From: CAZBDU01 sp964490725
GTDB lineage: Bacteria; Spirochaetota; Spirochaetia; SZUA-6; DRHE01
Assembly: GCA_964490725.1 (NCBI GenBank)
Contig: CAZBDU010000013.1
Location: 27,194-91,193 of the forward strand
Reading direction: 5' to 3'
Length of the DNA stretch: 64,000 nucleotides
Below the pieces are notes generated by a model, which ran no database searches, was not told the DNA's origin, and worked only from the letters and a program-made list of their open reading frames with translations. This document shows, in pieces, positions 51,544 to 59,192 of this stretch. Numbering within the stretch: the first letter of the stretch is position 1; each line of letters starts with the position of its first letter. The translations under genes were made by a program, and so were the position numbers.

Positions 51544-53212
51544 CGCGAATGACAGACGGGACGAATACCTGGACACGCTTCGGAAGGCAAACGAATGTTG
51601 GTTGAACCAGCTCGGCGAAGACTCCAAGCAGGAGAAGACCGAGTCGGGACTTCCCCTGAAGCCCATGTACAGTCCGCTGGACCGTTCGGACAGCACCTAC
51701 CTGGAGAAGCTTGGCTTCCCCGGCTCCTTCCCCTTTACTCGAGGGGTATACCCGTCGATGTACCGCGGCAGACTCTGGACCATACGACAGTATGCCGGAC
51801 TTGGAACCGCGGAGCAGACGAACGCTCGTTTTCGATTCCTGCTCGAACGGGGCCAGACCGGGCTCAGCCTGGCCCTGGACCTGCCGACGCAAATGGGCTA
51901 CGACTCGGACGATCCGCAAGCGAAGGAAGAGGTGGGCGGAGTCGGCGTGGCCATCGATACGGTGGACGATATGGAGAGGGTATTCGAGGCAATCCCTCTC
52001 GAAGAGATCAGCAGCCACTTCACCATCAACGCCACGGCGGCTGTAATTTTCTCCATGTATCTCGTGGCGGCTGAGAAACGGGGCATCCCTTTCGCCAGGC
52101 TAAGCGGTACCCTCCAAAACGACATCTTGAAGGAATACATATCCCGCAACGCGTACATATTTCCGCCCCGTCCCGCCCTTCGCTTGATCGGCGACATCAT
52201 CGTCTATGCCCATGAGAAGGTACCCAGGTTCAATCCGATCAGCATCACGGGCTATCACGTTCGCGAGGCCGGAGCAAGCGCGGTTCAGGAAATAGCCTAT
52301 ACGCTGTCTGCGGCGGTCACCTATGTCGAGATGATGTGCAGCAGGGGAATCGACGTCGATGCCTTTGCCCCCAGGCTGAGCTTCCACTTCTCCAGTCAGC
52401 GGGATTTCTTTGAGGAAGTCTGCAAAATCCGCGCTGCGCGACGCCTGTGGGCAAAGATTATGAAGGAACGCTTCAAGGCCAAGGATCCGCGATCTCAGCT
52501 GATGCGTTATTTCAATGGCGGCAGCGGGGCCAGCCTGGCCCACGCGGAACCAATGAACAACATCATCCGCGGCACCCTCCAGTGCCTGGCAGGAGTCCTG
52601 GCCGGGGCGCAAGCCTGCCACGTGCCGAGCTACGACGAGGCCTACAAGATCCCTTCAGAGGAAGCAGCGCTCTTGTCGATGCGCACGCAGCAGATTATCG
52701 CCTACGAAAGCAACACTCCGGCCGTCGTAGACCCCCTCGGCGGATCGTACTTCGTTGAGTCGCTCACTGACCAGCTGCAGAGCGAGGTCGAAAGACTCAT
52801 GGAGCAGGTGCAGGCGCGGGGCGGTCTGGTTGCCGGGATCGAGAACGGCGAGATCCGTAAAGCGATCATGGAACGGGCGTACGAGCTGGAAAAGCAGTTC
52901 GAGCGGGGCGAGAGGGTGGTTGTCGGCGTCAATGCCTTTGTAGGGGACCAAGCACAAACCTCGGTGCCGGCAGTGCCGCCTCGTGACCCCGAGTTGGTGG
53001 AAAGGCAAATCGCTCGCCTGAGAGGGGTCAGGTCTCAGCGCGACGCGGGTCGGGTCGAGCGGGCGCTCGGGGAGCTGCAACAGGTCGCCCGGGGCGCGGA
53101 GAACCTCATGCCGCCGATCATGGAAGCGGTGCGCGCGCAAGCCACCGTCGGTGAGATCACCGCGGTGCTGAAAGAGGTATTCGGCGCCTACCGCGGGCCG
53201 ACCGGCTTCTAA
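51533..53212 (+). CDS. acyl-CoA mutase catalytic subunit (methylmalonyl-CoA mutase family)
   Basis: A 559-residue B12-dependent TIM-barrel mutase starting at GTG. From remembered MCM numbering, Tyr87 (RQYAG), Gln195 (GTLQNDILKE), Arg205 (YISRN) and His242 (TGYHVREAGA) correspond to P. shermanii Tyr89, Gln197, Arg207 and His244. These favour a carboxylated substrate such as methylmalonyl-CoA. However, the segment normally THSQTSG is YFNGGSG (Phe327 and Gly329 replacing His328 and Gln330), and SLHTN is ACHVP. The pocket therefore differs from every classical member I can recall. The B12-binding domain is a separate gene. The product probably passes to the epimerase-like protein. No MeaB-type chaperone gene is nearby. 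Confidence 0.92.
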   Translation: MNDSANDRRDEYLDTLRKANECWLNQLGEDSKQEKTESGLPLKPMYSPLDRSDSTYLEKLGFPGSFPFTRGVYPSMYRGRLWTIRQYAGLGTAEQTNARFRFLLERGQTGLSLALDLPTQMGYDSDDPQAKEEVGGVGVAIDTVDDMERVFEAIPLEEISSHFTINATAAVIFSMYLVAAEKRGIPFARLSGTLQNDILKEYISRNAYIFPPRPALRLIGDIIVYAHEKVPRFNPISITGYHVREAGASAVQEIAYTLSAAVTYVEMMCSRGIDVDAFAPRLSFHFSSQRDFFEEVCKIRAARRLWAKIMKERFKAKDPRSQLMRYFNGGSGASLAHAEPMNNIIRGTLQCLAGVLAGAQACHVPSYDEAYKIPSEEAALLSMRTQQIIAYESNTPAVVDPLGGSYFVESLTDQLQSEVERLMEQVQARGGLVAGIENGEIRKAIMERAYELEKQFERGERVVVGVNAFVGDQAQTSVPAVPPRDPELVERQIARLRGVRSQRDAGRVERALGELQQVARGAENLMPPIMEAVRAQATVGEITAVLKEVFGAYRGPTGF

Positions 53213-54600
53213 GGGATCGGGCCCCGCCCCCGCTGGCGCGGCGAGCTCAGGAACTCTCCGCGGTGGGTGTCGACAAAATCGCCATCTGCGTAGACATGAT
53301 GTCCACGCACGAAGGTGTGCCGGACCCGGCCGCGGAGGGTCAGGCCCGTGAAGGGGTGGTAGTCCGGGCTCATATGCAATTCTTGGGGGCGGACAGTCCA
53401 CTCGATCGCAGGGTCGAAAATCACCAGATCAGCGTCGGATCCGACCCCGAGCGCGCCCTTGCGCGGAAATAGCCCGAATATCCTGGCTGGATTCCCGCTG
53501 AGCAGCTCCACCATCCTGCCCGGGGTGATTCTGTTCCGGCAGACCCCCTCGGTGTACAGGAACGGCAGCAGGGTCTCCACCCCCGGGAAACCCGCAGGGG
53601 TCGCATCGAAGTTGCCCGGGTCCCGTGATTTCTGAGCGAGGGTGTAGCCGCAGTGATCCGTCCCGATCACGTCGACGGCTCCCTCCCGGACCCCACTCCA
53701 CAGCCGCTGCCTGTCGGCAGGCCCTTTGATGCTCGGATTCACAATGTAGAGGTGCCCGTCGGCCCGGTCGTACACGGTGTCGTCGAAGATCAGGTAGGGC
53801 GGACAGGTCTCGCCGTAGACCGCGGCGCCTCGTCGTTTGGCTTCCTGGATGAGATCCACGCTCCTGGCTGTAGTGCAGTGGTGAACGTACAGCGGACAGG
53901 CAGTGCTCTCAGCCACCGTGATCGCGCTTTGAACGGCCACGATCTCGGCCAATGGCGGCCGGGACGACGGAAAGTAGCGGACGCCTGTCCTTCCAGCGCT
54001 GAGAAGGTCGTTGGTCCGCCTGACCACGATGGAATCGTCCTCGGCGTGGACCTCCACGATCCCTCCCAGGAGCCCCACGCGCAGCATGATCGCCTCCAAC
54101 TCGCCTGAGGTGATCAGCCGGCCGCGGTTGCTGTAGGTCATGTAGATCTTGAAGCTCTTGATGCCCCTGGCCATGATCTCCTCGATTTGCCCGAGGAAGC
54201 GAGGGTCGGCATCCGTGATCCCCTGGTGCAGGGTGAAATCCGTGGATACCTTGCCTTCGGCCAACTGCAGACGAGCGATCAGGGCTTCCAGGGGGGGCGT
54301 CCCCTTGGCCGGCACGGCGAAATCGATGAAGGTCGTGACTCCTCCCGCCGCGGCGGCGAGGGACCCTCGCTCGAAGTCGTCGACGGCCAACGTATCCCGG
54401 TACTTGATGCCGAATTGCACATGCGCGTCGATCACCCCGGGAAGCGCCAAGCAACCGGATGCATCCAGCTGCGACGCCCCGGCACGGCTCAGGTCCTTCC
54501 CGACTGCGGCGACTGCGCCGTCTTCGATCAGGATGTCGGCGCGCACTTCCGCCTCACCCTGAAAAATCGTCGCCCCACGTACCAGCGTCGCTTTCGGCAT
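53209..54600 (-). CDS. dihydropyrimidinase/hydantoinase-like amidohydrolase
   Basis: A 463-residue cyclic amidohydrolase. Carboxylated Lys151 (GIKSFKIYMT), His185 (VEVHAED), the HH of LYVHHCTTARS and Asp in VIGTDHCGYT are all present. The first metal motif, normally DxHxH, is DAHVQ (His60, Gln62), so one ligand is changed. The ATG at 54600 gives the standard N-terminus LVRGATIFQGEAEVRADI. It converges with the mutase gene, overlapping it by four bases. Ring-opening of a hydantoin or dihydropyrimidine is the family reaction. It follows the ACMSD-like gene with a 35-base gap. Confidence 0.88.
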   Translation of the reverse strand: MPKATLVRGATIFQGEAEVRADILIEDGAVAAVGKDLSRAGASQLDASGCLALPGVIDAHVQFGIKYRDTLAVDDFERGSLAAAAGGVTTFIDFAVPAKGTPPLEALIARLQLAEGKVSTDFTLHQGITDADPRFLGQIEEIMARGIKSFKIYMTYSNRGRLITSGELEAIMLRVGLLGGIVEVHAEDDSIVVRRTNDLLSAGRTGVRYFPSSRPPLAEIVAVQSAITVAESTACPLYVHHCTTARSVDLIQEAKRRGAAVYGETCPPYLIFDDTVYDRADGHLYIVNPSIKGPADRQRLWSGVREGAVDVIGTDHCGYTLAQKSRDPGNFDATPAGFPGVETLLPFLYTEGVCRNRITPGRMVELLSGNPARIFGLFPRKGALGVGSDADLVIFDPAIEWTVRPQELHMSPDYHPFTGLTLRGRVRHTFVRGHHVYADGDFVDTHRGEFLSSPRQRGRGPIP

Positions 54601-54635
54601 GGCCGTTCTCGCGAGTAAGCGTCCGCCTTCGACCG

Positions 54636-55622
54636 TTATTCCAGGTTCAGCAACCTTCGGGCATTCTTGTAGAAGATGCCCTTCTTGTGCCGGGCGGGGA
54701 TATCCGCCTGCTTGATCAGCGCGACGGATGGCTCCATCTCCCAATACGGGAAGTCCGTGGCGAACAGCAGCTTATCCGGACCCAGCAGTTTGTATACGTA
54801 ATCGAGGGCCGGCCCGGACATTGACACGGTATCGGTGTACAATCTCTTCACATACTCGCTGGGCGGAGCTTTCAGATTGTCCCTGCTGCCCGGGATCAGT
54901 GAGGACTGGTAATCGATGCGGCCGAGCAGGTATGGCAGCGCACCGCCCGCGTGCGGCAGAATCAGTTTCAACGCCGGGTACTTTTCGAGGACTCCACTGA
55001 AGATCAGTTTCAGCGCCGCCAGCGAGGTATCGAACATGAAGCCTACGATGATCTCCAGCCCGTATTCCTTCACCTCCTCCGCCATGACCGGCCTGGTCGG
55101 ATGGATGAAGATCGGCTGATCCAGTTTCTGCGCCTTTTCATAGATCGGCCACAGCTTCGGGTCGCTCAGAGCCATTCCAGCAACATTGGAAAAGAACATG
55201 ATCCCTCTGAAGCCCAGCTTGTTGGTGGCCCTGTCCAGTTCCTCAAGGGAGGCCTCGGTATCCCTCAACGGCAGCGTGGTAAGAGCAGTAAAACGGTCAG
55301 GATATTTGCTTACGACCTCCGCCATCTCGTCATTGATCACACGCGCAATCTCGATGCTTGACTTCAGATCCAGGATTTCTGCCCCGGGAATGATTATGCT
55401 CAGAACTTGGGCTTCAACGCCGGCCTTGTCCATCGCCGCCAGCTTCGTCTGAATATCATAGGAGTTCTTCGTAATTGGGTAATGAGATCCAGGGCCATAA
55501 TTGAACAAAAATGTGTCCCCTGTTTTCTCGACAAAAGGGGTCTCCGTTCTGTTCGACAGCACCTTCAGGTAACCGTCAGGCGCAAAATGGGCCTGAAAAT
55601 CTATTACTTTTGCGTCCAGCAT
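54636..55622 (-). CDS. amidohydrolase-2 (ACMSD-like) protein
   Basis: A 328-residue TIM-barrel decarboxylase/hydrolase of the Amidohydrolase_2 family. His in FIHPTRP (about 173), His in LPHAGGALPYLLGRID (about 223) and Asp in LFATDFPYWE (about 289) are kept. The N-terminal motif, usually DxHxH, is DFQAH (Asp8, Gln10, His12), so the first His is replaced. Members decarboxylate or hydrolyse aromatic or beta-keto acids. The next gene downstream is hydantoinase-like. The promoter lies so close that the message may have no leader. Confidence 0.88.
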   Translation of the reverse strand: MLDAKVIDFQAHFAPDGYLKVLSNRTETPFVEKTGDTFLFNYGPGSHYPITKNSYDIQTKLAAMDKAGVEAQVLSIIIPGAEILDLKSSIEIARVINDEMAEVVSKYPDRFTALTTLPLRDTEASLEELDRATNKLGFRGIMFFSNVAGMALSDPKLWPIYEKAQKLDQPIFIHPTRPVMAEEVKEYGLEIIVGFMFDTSLAALKLIFSGVLEKYPALKLILPHAGGALPYLLGRIDYQSSLIPGSRDNLKAPPSEYVKRLYTDTVSMSGPALDYVYKLLGPDKLLFATDFPYWEMEPSVALIKQADIPARHKKGIFYKNARRLLNLE

Positions 55623-55628
55623 CTCACG

Positions 55629-55657
55629 GGTATATCCGAAAGTGCCGCCGCCGTCAA
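55629..55657 (-). promoter_or_regulatory. promoter for ACMSD-like/hydantoinase-like genes
   Basis: Minus-strand TTGACG (55652-55657) and TATACC (55629-55634) are 17 bases apart. Initiation would fall at or one base before the ATG at 55622, implying a leaderless message. Confidence 0.5.
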
Positions 55658-55680
55658 CCTGCTAACCTGCTGGCGAATGC

Positions 55681-55732
55681 TTGACAGAGGCCACTGCGTG
55701 GTATAGGATCTGCACTTTATACAATATAAAGT
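55681..55732 (+). promoter_or_regulatory. promoter and perfect palindromic operator of livHM unit
   Basis: TTGACA (55681-55686) and TAGGAT (55704-55709) are 17 bases apart. Just downstream, at the expected transcription start, is the perfect inverted repeat ACTTTATA-CAA-TATAAAGT (55714-55732). Its core TTATACAATATAA is identical to the dyad at 47916-47928 before the GntR gene, so the same regulator should bind both. Confidence 0.7.
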
Positions 55733-55754
55733 ATTACCGTCGAGGAGATTTCGA

Positions 55755-56660
55755 GTGCCCACAGAAATAATGGTGTTGATAAACGGGATCAATTGGGGCC
55801 TAAGGTTTTTGCTCCTTAGCCTGGGTTTCGTGGTTACCCTGAGGGTCTGGAACTTCTTCAACATCTGGCATGTCGGTGCCGTCACGATAGGGGGATACAT
55901 CGTCTACTACTTCTACTACGTTCGGCATCTCAATCTGGCGCTGTCGATCCTGATTTCGATCATCGGCGTAATCGGAATCGGTTTGCTTGTCGCAAGATTT
56001 CTCTACCACCCTTTGCGTGGCTCCAGCCTCAGCCTTATGGTGTTGTCTATGGGTCTGGCGTTTGTCACGAATAGCGCGCTTGAGCTGATCTTTGGACCTA
56101 CTTCCGTAGCCTACCAATCCCCGGTTCGAAACATCAGCTTTCTGGACTCTACGCTCGTGGAATACATCATTTCCGCGGTCGCGCTGTCATCCCTCCTCCT
56201 GCTGTGGATTTTCCTGACCAATACCAGAAGAGGGAAGATCATCGAAGCCTTTTCGGAGGACCAGGTTCTTACCTCGCTCCGAGGGATAAATCCAAACTAC
56301 ATCTTCTTGTCGACCTGGATCATCTCTCTGGCGTTGGCTGCGCTTTCGGGCATACTCATTGGCTGGGTTCAGCCGCTGCTGCCGACCATGGGGTGGCGGC
56401 TGATCGTCGCGGTTTTCGCGGTGACAATACTAGGAAAGAACTCGCTCAGAGGGGTTCTGTTCTCCTCTCTGACGATCGGGGTTGCCATGTCATTCGGGGT
56501 CTATCTGTTTATCCCGGAATCATACCAGTTTGCCATTGTCTTCGCCATCTTGATCCTCGCCTTGGTGGGCAGGGCCAAATACGGGAAAATAGCGCGCAGC
56601 GTCGCCAGAGTCCTCAAATTGAGAGCCGCTGGCAGAAAGGCGACCGAGGTCAAGACATGA
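55755..56660 (+). CDS. livH: branched-chain-amino-acid-type ABC permease LivH
   Basis: A 301-residue inner-membrane permease with about eight helices. It starts at GTG 55755 with GAGGAG seven bases upstream. Family features are FFNIWHVGAVTIGGYIVYYF (helices 1-2), LMVLSMGLAFVTNSALELIF and the cytoplasmic loop IIEAFSEDQVLTSLRGINPN near residue 160. It is followed by LivM with an ATGA overlap. The ATPases and binding protein are encoded on the opposite strand, converging on this pair. Confidence 0.92.
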   Translation: MPTEIMVLINGINWGLRFLLLSLGFVVTLRVWNFFNIWHVGAVTIGGYIVYYFYYVRHLNLALSILISIIGVIGIGLLVARFLYHPLRGSSLSLMVLSMGLAFVTNSALELIFGPTSVAYQSPVRNISFLDSTLVEYIISAVALSSLLLLWIFLTNTRRGKIIEAFSEDQVLTSLRGINPNYIFLSTWIISLALAALSGILIGWVQPLLPTMGWRLIVAVFAVTILGKNSLRGVLFSSLTIGVAMSFGVYLFIPESYQFAIVFAILILALVGRAKYGKIARSVARVLKLRAAGRKATEVKT

Positions 56661-57550
56661 TCTCGATCGACTACATTCTGTTTATTGCATCACTGGTAGG
56701 GATATACGGTCTGATCGCTATGGCCCTCAACCTGCAGGTTGGTCACGGAGGGCTCATCAATTTCGGACTCGTGGCGTACGTAGGACTGGGTGGCTATGCC
56801 TATTCGATGTCCACAAAGATGGCAGGACTGCCCTGGGCGATCGGTCTTGTGGCGGCGGTGTTGGTAGGGATAGTAGCGGGGTATCTGAGCGTTGCCGCCT
56901 TCATGGAGCTGCGAAAAGAGTACTTGGCCATCGTGGCTTTGTCCCTTGGGGAACTGCTGAGGTATTTCTACACGAATGAGAGCTCGGTCACAGGAGGTGT
57001 TACGGGAATCGTCGGTCTGAACCGGCCTCTGTATTCCGTTTCGCACGGGGTGGGGCTCAGCTATGAGATCACCTGGGGGATCATCTGCCTGCTTGTGCTG
57101 CTGCTGGGCTATCTGGGATTCGCTTGGATCGTCAAATCCCCGTTCGGGCGTTTGCTGAGGGCCATAAGCAGCGACGAGAAGATCTGTGAAAGTGTCGGCA
57201 GGGACGTGAACAGCATCAGAAGGAAGACATGGGTACTTGGCTCGGCGGTCTTCTCTTTCGCGGGAGCGTTCATGGCCATATACTTCAACAGCGTCTTTCC
57301 CAGCTTCTTCGGGACCCACTTAACCTTCTTCATCTGGACAATCATGATCGTAGGAGGCCTGGGAAGCAGCCTTGGAGTCCTGCTGGCAACCGTCTTGATC
57401 GTTCCCTTCGAAGAGTTCACGAACTATCTGATGGCTGCCACGGGAATGCTTCAGCTGGCGGCTCTGCGGGGCGTCTTTTACGGACTTCTGATCGTGGTCG
57501 TACTGAGATTCAGGCCTCAGGGGATAATGGGGAAGAAGAAGGTGGACTAG
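56657..57550 (+). CDS. livM: branched-chain-amino-acid-type ABC permease LivM
   Basis: A 297-residue partner permease: ALNLQVGHGGLINFGLVAYV (family motif, about 23-42), RKEYLAIVALSLGELLRYFY, and the EAA-like loop SPFGRLLRAISSDEKICESV near residue 158. The end IVVVLRFRPQGIMGKKK is typical. It starts at ATG 56657 overlapping LivH. Only about 30 bases separate its stop from that of the convergent LivF gene, and I see no strong terminator hairpin there. Confidence 0.92.
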   Translation: MISIDYILFIASLVGIYGLIAMALNLQVGHGGLINFGLVAYVGLGGYAYSMSTKMAGLPWAIGLVAAVLVGIVAGYLSVAAFMELRKEYLAIVALSLGELLRYFYTNESSVTGGVTGIVGLNRPLYSVSHGVGLSYEITWGIICLLVLLLGYLGFAWIVKSPFGRLLRAISSDEKICESVGRDVNSIRRKTWVLGSAVFSFAGAFMAIYFNSVFPSFFGTHLTFFIWTIMIVGGLGSSLGVLLATVLIVPFEEFTNYLMAATGMLQLAALRGVFYGLLIVVVLRFRPQGIMGKKKVD

Positions 57551-57579
57551 CCGGGGATCGGCGGATTAGGAAGCTGAAG

Positions 57580-58281
57580 CTATATTGCGCCAAATATGGC
57601 TTTTTCCGCTTCCTTTTCGCGTATGGCTTCTGCCGGATCTCCGTCAAAGGTCACTTGTCCGTCCGAAAGCACGTAGCATTTGTCAGCCAACCCGAAAACC
57701 TCTACGTAGTCCTCCAGCACGATCCAGCCAATCTTCAAGTCCAGCGAAGCGAGCTTCTCCCTCAATTCGGTGGTAATCGAAGGCTGCAATCCGATGGAGG
57801 GCTCATCGACCAGGAGAAAGCCTACGCCGGTCATCAATCCGCAGCCGATGGCGAGCATTCTCTTCTCTCCGCCGCTCAGGCTTTCTGCCCTCTGTTCCTG
57901 CCGCGCCCGAAGTATCGGAAACAGCTCATAGACGTTGTCTTGCAGCTCACCCATCTTGTCCAGATTGAGGCAGCTCACTTCCAGATTCTTGCGAACCGAA
58001 AGTCCGGCAAAGACGTTGTGTTCCTGGGGAACCAGGGTAATTCCCTTCTTGACGATTTCGTGCGGGCCTATTCCGAGGATTTCCTCCCCGTTCAGCCGGA
58101 TGCTGCCAGAGAAGACGTTGGTCAATCCCATGATGGTCCGGAAGAGCGTGCTCTTGCCCGCGCCATTCGGCCCCGTGACGGCGATGATCTTGTCATCCTC
58201 TTCGATGTCCAGACCCAGATTGTGGATTACCTGCAGCTTGCCGTAGCCGGCGGTCAGATTCCGTATCGTAAGCGTGCTCAT
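57580..58281 (-). CDS. livF: branched-chain-amino-acid-type ABC ATPase LivF
   Basis: A 233-residue ATPase with an intact catalytic set: Walker A GPNGAGKSTLF (about 35), C-loop SLSGGEKRMLAIG (about 132), Walker B FLLVDEPSIGLQP and a switch region YVEVFGLADKCYVLSDGQV. It ends KEAEKAIFGAI. The H-loop position reads VLEDYVEV, lacking the usual His (typically EQN/EHN with variation in LivF). It overlaps the LivG stop (ATGA) and pairs with it at the membrane. Confidence 0.92.
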   Translation of the reverse strand: MSTLTIRNLTAGYGKLQVIHNLGLDIEEDDKIIAVTGPNGAGKSTLFRTIMGLTNVFSGSIRLNGEEILGIGPHEIVKKGITLVPQEHNVFAGLSVRKNLEVSCLNLDKMGELQDNVYELFPILRARQEQRAESLSGGEKRMLAIGCGLMTGVGFLLVDEPSIGLQPSITTELREKLASLDLKIGWIVLEDYVEVFGLADKCYVLSDGQVTFDGDPAEAIREKEAEKAIFGAI

Positions 58282-59066
58282 TTGTATTTGTCACCCAGGT
58301 AGACCTTTATCACGGTCTCATTGTTTACGACTTCTCTTGGCGATCCCTCGGCGATGATCTTTCCCCTGTCCAACACAATTACTCTTTCCACGATCTTGAG
58401 CGCCTGCCGCACATTGTGCTCCACCATGATGGTGGTGTCCCCCTTCTCGTGCAGGCCCCTCAGAATATCACAGAATTTGTCGATACCCTCCGGACTGACG
58501 CCGCTGAAGGGTTCGTCGAGCAGAAAAAGGTCCGAGTCGAACAGGATACCGCGGAGCACTTCGAGTTTCTTGATAGCCCCGGCATCCAGGGCGCTGGGAA
58601 AGCTGTCGCTCTTCTCCTGCAGCCCCAAGATGCCCAAAAGGTCCATGCACTTGCTCTTCAGCGCCAACTCTTGCTTGCGCACGAATGAGGGCCTCAGAAA
58701 CACGTTTCTCAGTCTCTCCCCAACCTGGCTCCTGGCGCCCATCTCGAGGTTTTCCAGAATTGTCAGACCTTCCAGTCCGGTAGCAATCTGGAAAACCATT
58801 CCGATTCCCATCCTCGAGATCTCGTGAGGAGACTTGCCCACTATGTTCTGTCCATTGAACAAGGCCTCGCCGTCGTCGGGCTCGAGGAACCCCGTCAAGA
58901 GGCTGAACAGAGTCGTCTTTCCGGCTCCGTTGGGGCCGATTATCGCGATCGATTCTCCTTCGTGAACGTCAAAGGAGACATCATCGACAGCTTTGGTGCC
59001 TCCAAAGTATTTCTTCAGCCCCCTCACGGACAGCAACACCTTGGGTCTTGTCTGGACGCCGGACAC
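58278..59066 (-). CDS. livG: branched-chain-amino-acid-type ABC ATPase LivG
   Basis: A 262-residue ATPase with Walker A GPNGAGKTTLFSLLTGF (about 40-56), Walker B LFLLDEPFSGVSP (about 166) and H-loop MVEHNV (about 199). The C-loop, usually LSYGQQRRLE, is LDAGAIKKLE, missing the Ser/Tyr-Gly-Gln pattern. This may weaken ATP use in one of the two sites. The helical insertion typical of LivG (ENLEMGARSQVGERLRNVFL) is present. It is 126 bases after the binding-protein gene. Confidence 0.9.
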   Translation of the reverse strand: MSGVQTRPKVLLSVRGLKKYFGGTKAVDDVSFDVHEGESIAIIGPNGAGKTTLFSLLTGFLEPDDGEALFNGQNIVGKSPHEISRMGIGMVFQIATGLEGLTILENLEMGARSQVGERLRNVFLRPSFVRKQELALKSKCMDLLGILGLQEKSDSFPSALDAGAIKKLEVLRGILFDSDLFLLDEPFSGVSPEGIDKFCDILRGLHEKGDTTIMVEHNVRQALKIVERVIVLDRGKIIAEGSPREVVNNETVIKVYLGDKYK

Positions 59067-59192
59067 TTCACATCCCTCGAATCTGATGGATTTGACCGCA
59101 CTCAGGAAAAAGCAGTGTGGTATGGAACGACACGGGAAAGGCTGCCTCCCGTGCCGTTCACATACCGCCCGTTCGCGACCCTTGCGGGACTC

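Noticed and set aside
57551..57579. Terminator between the convergent livM and livF genes
   Set aside because: The roughly 30 bases contain no stable stem with a T-run on either strand.
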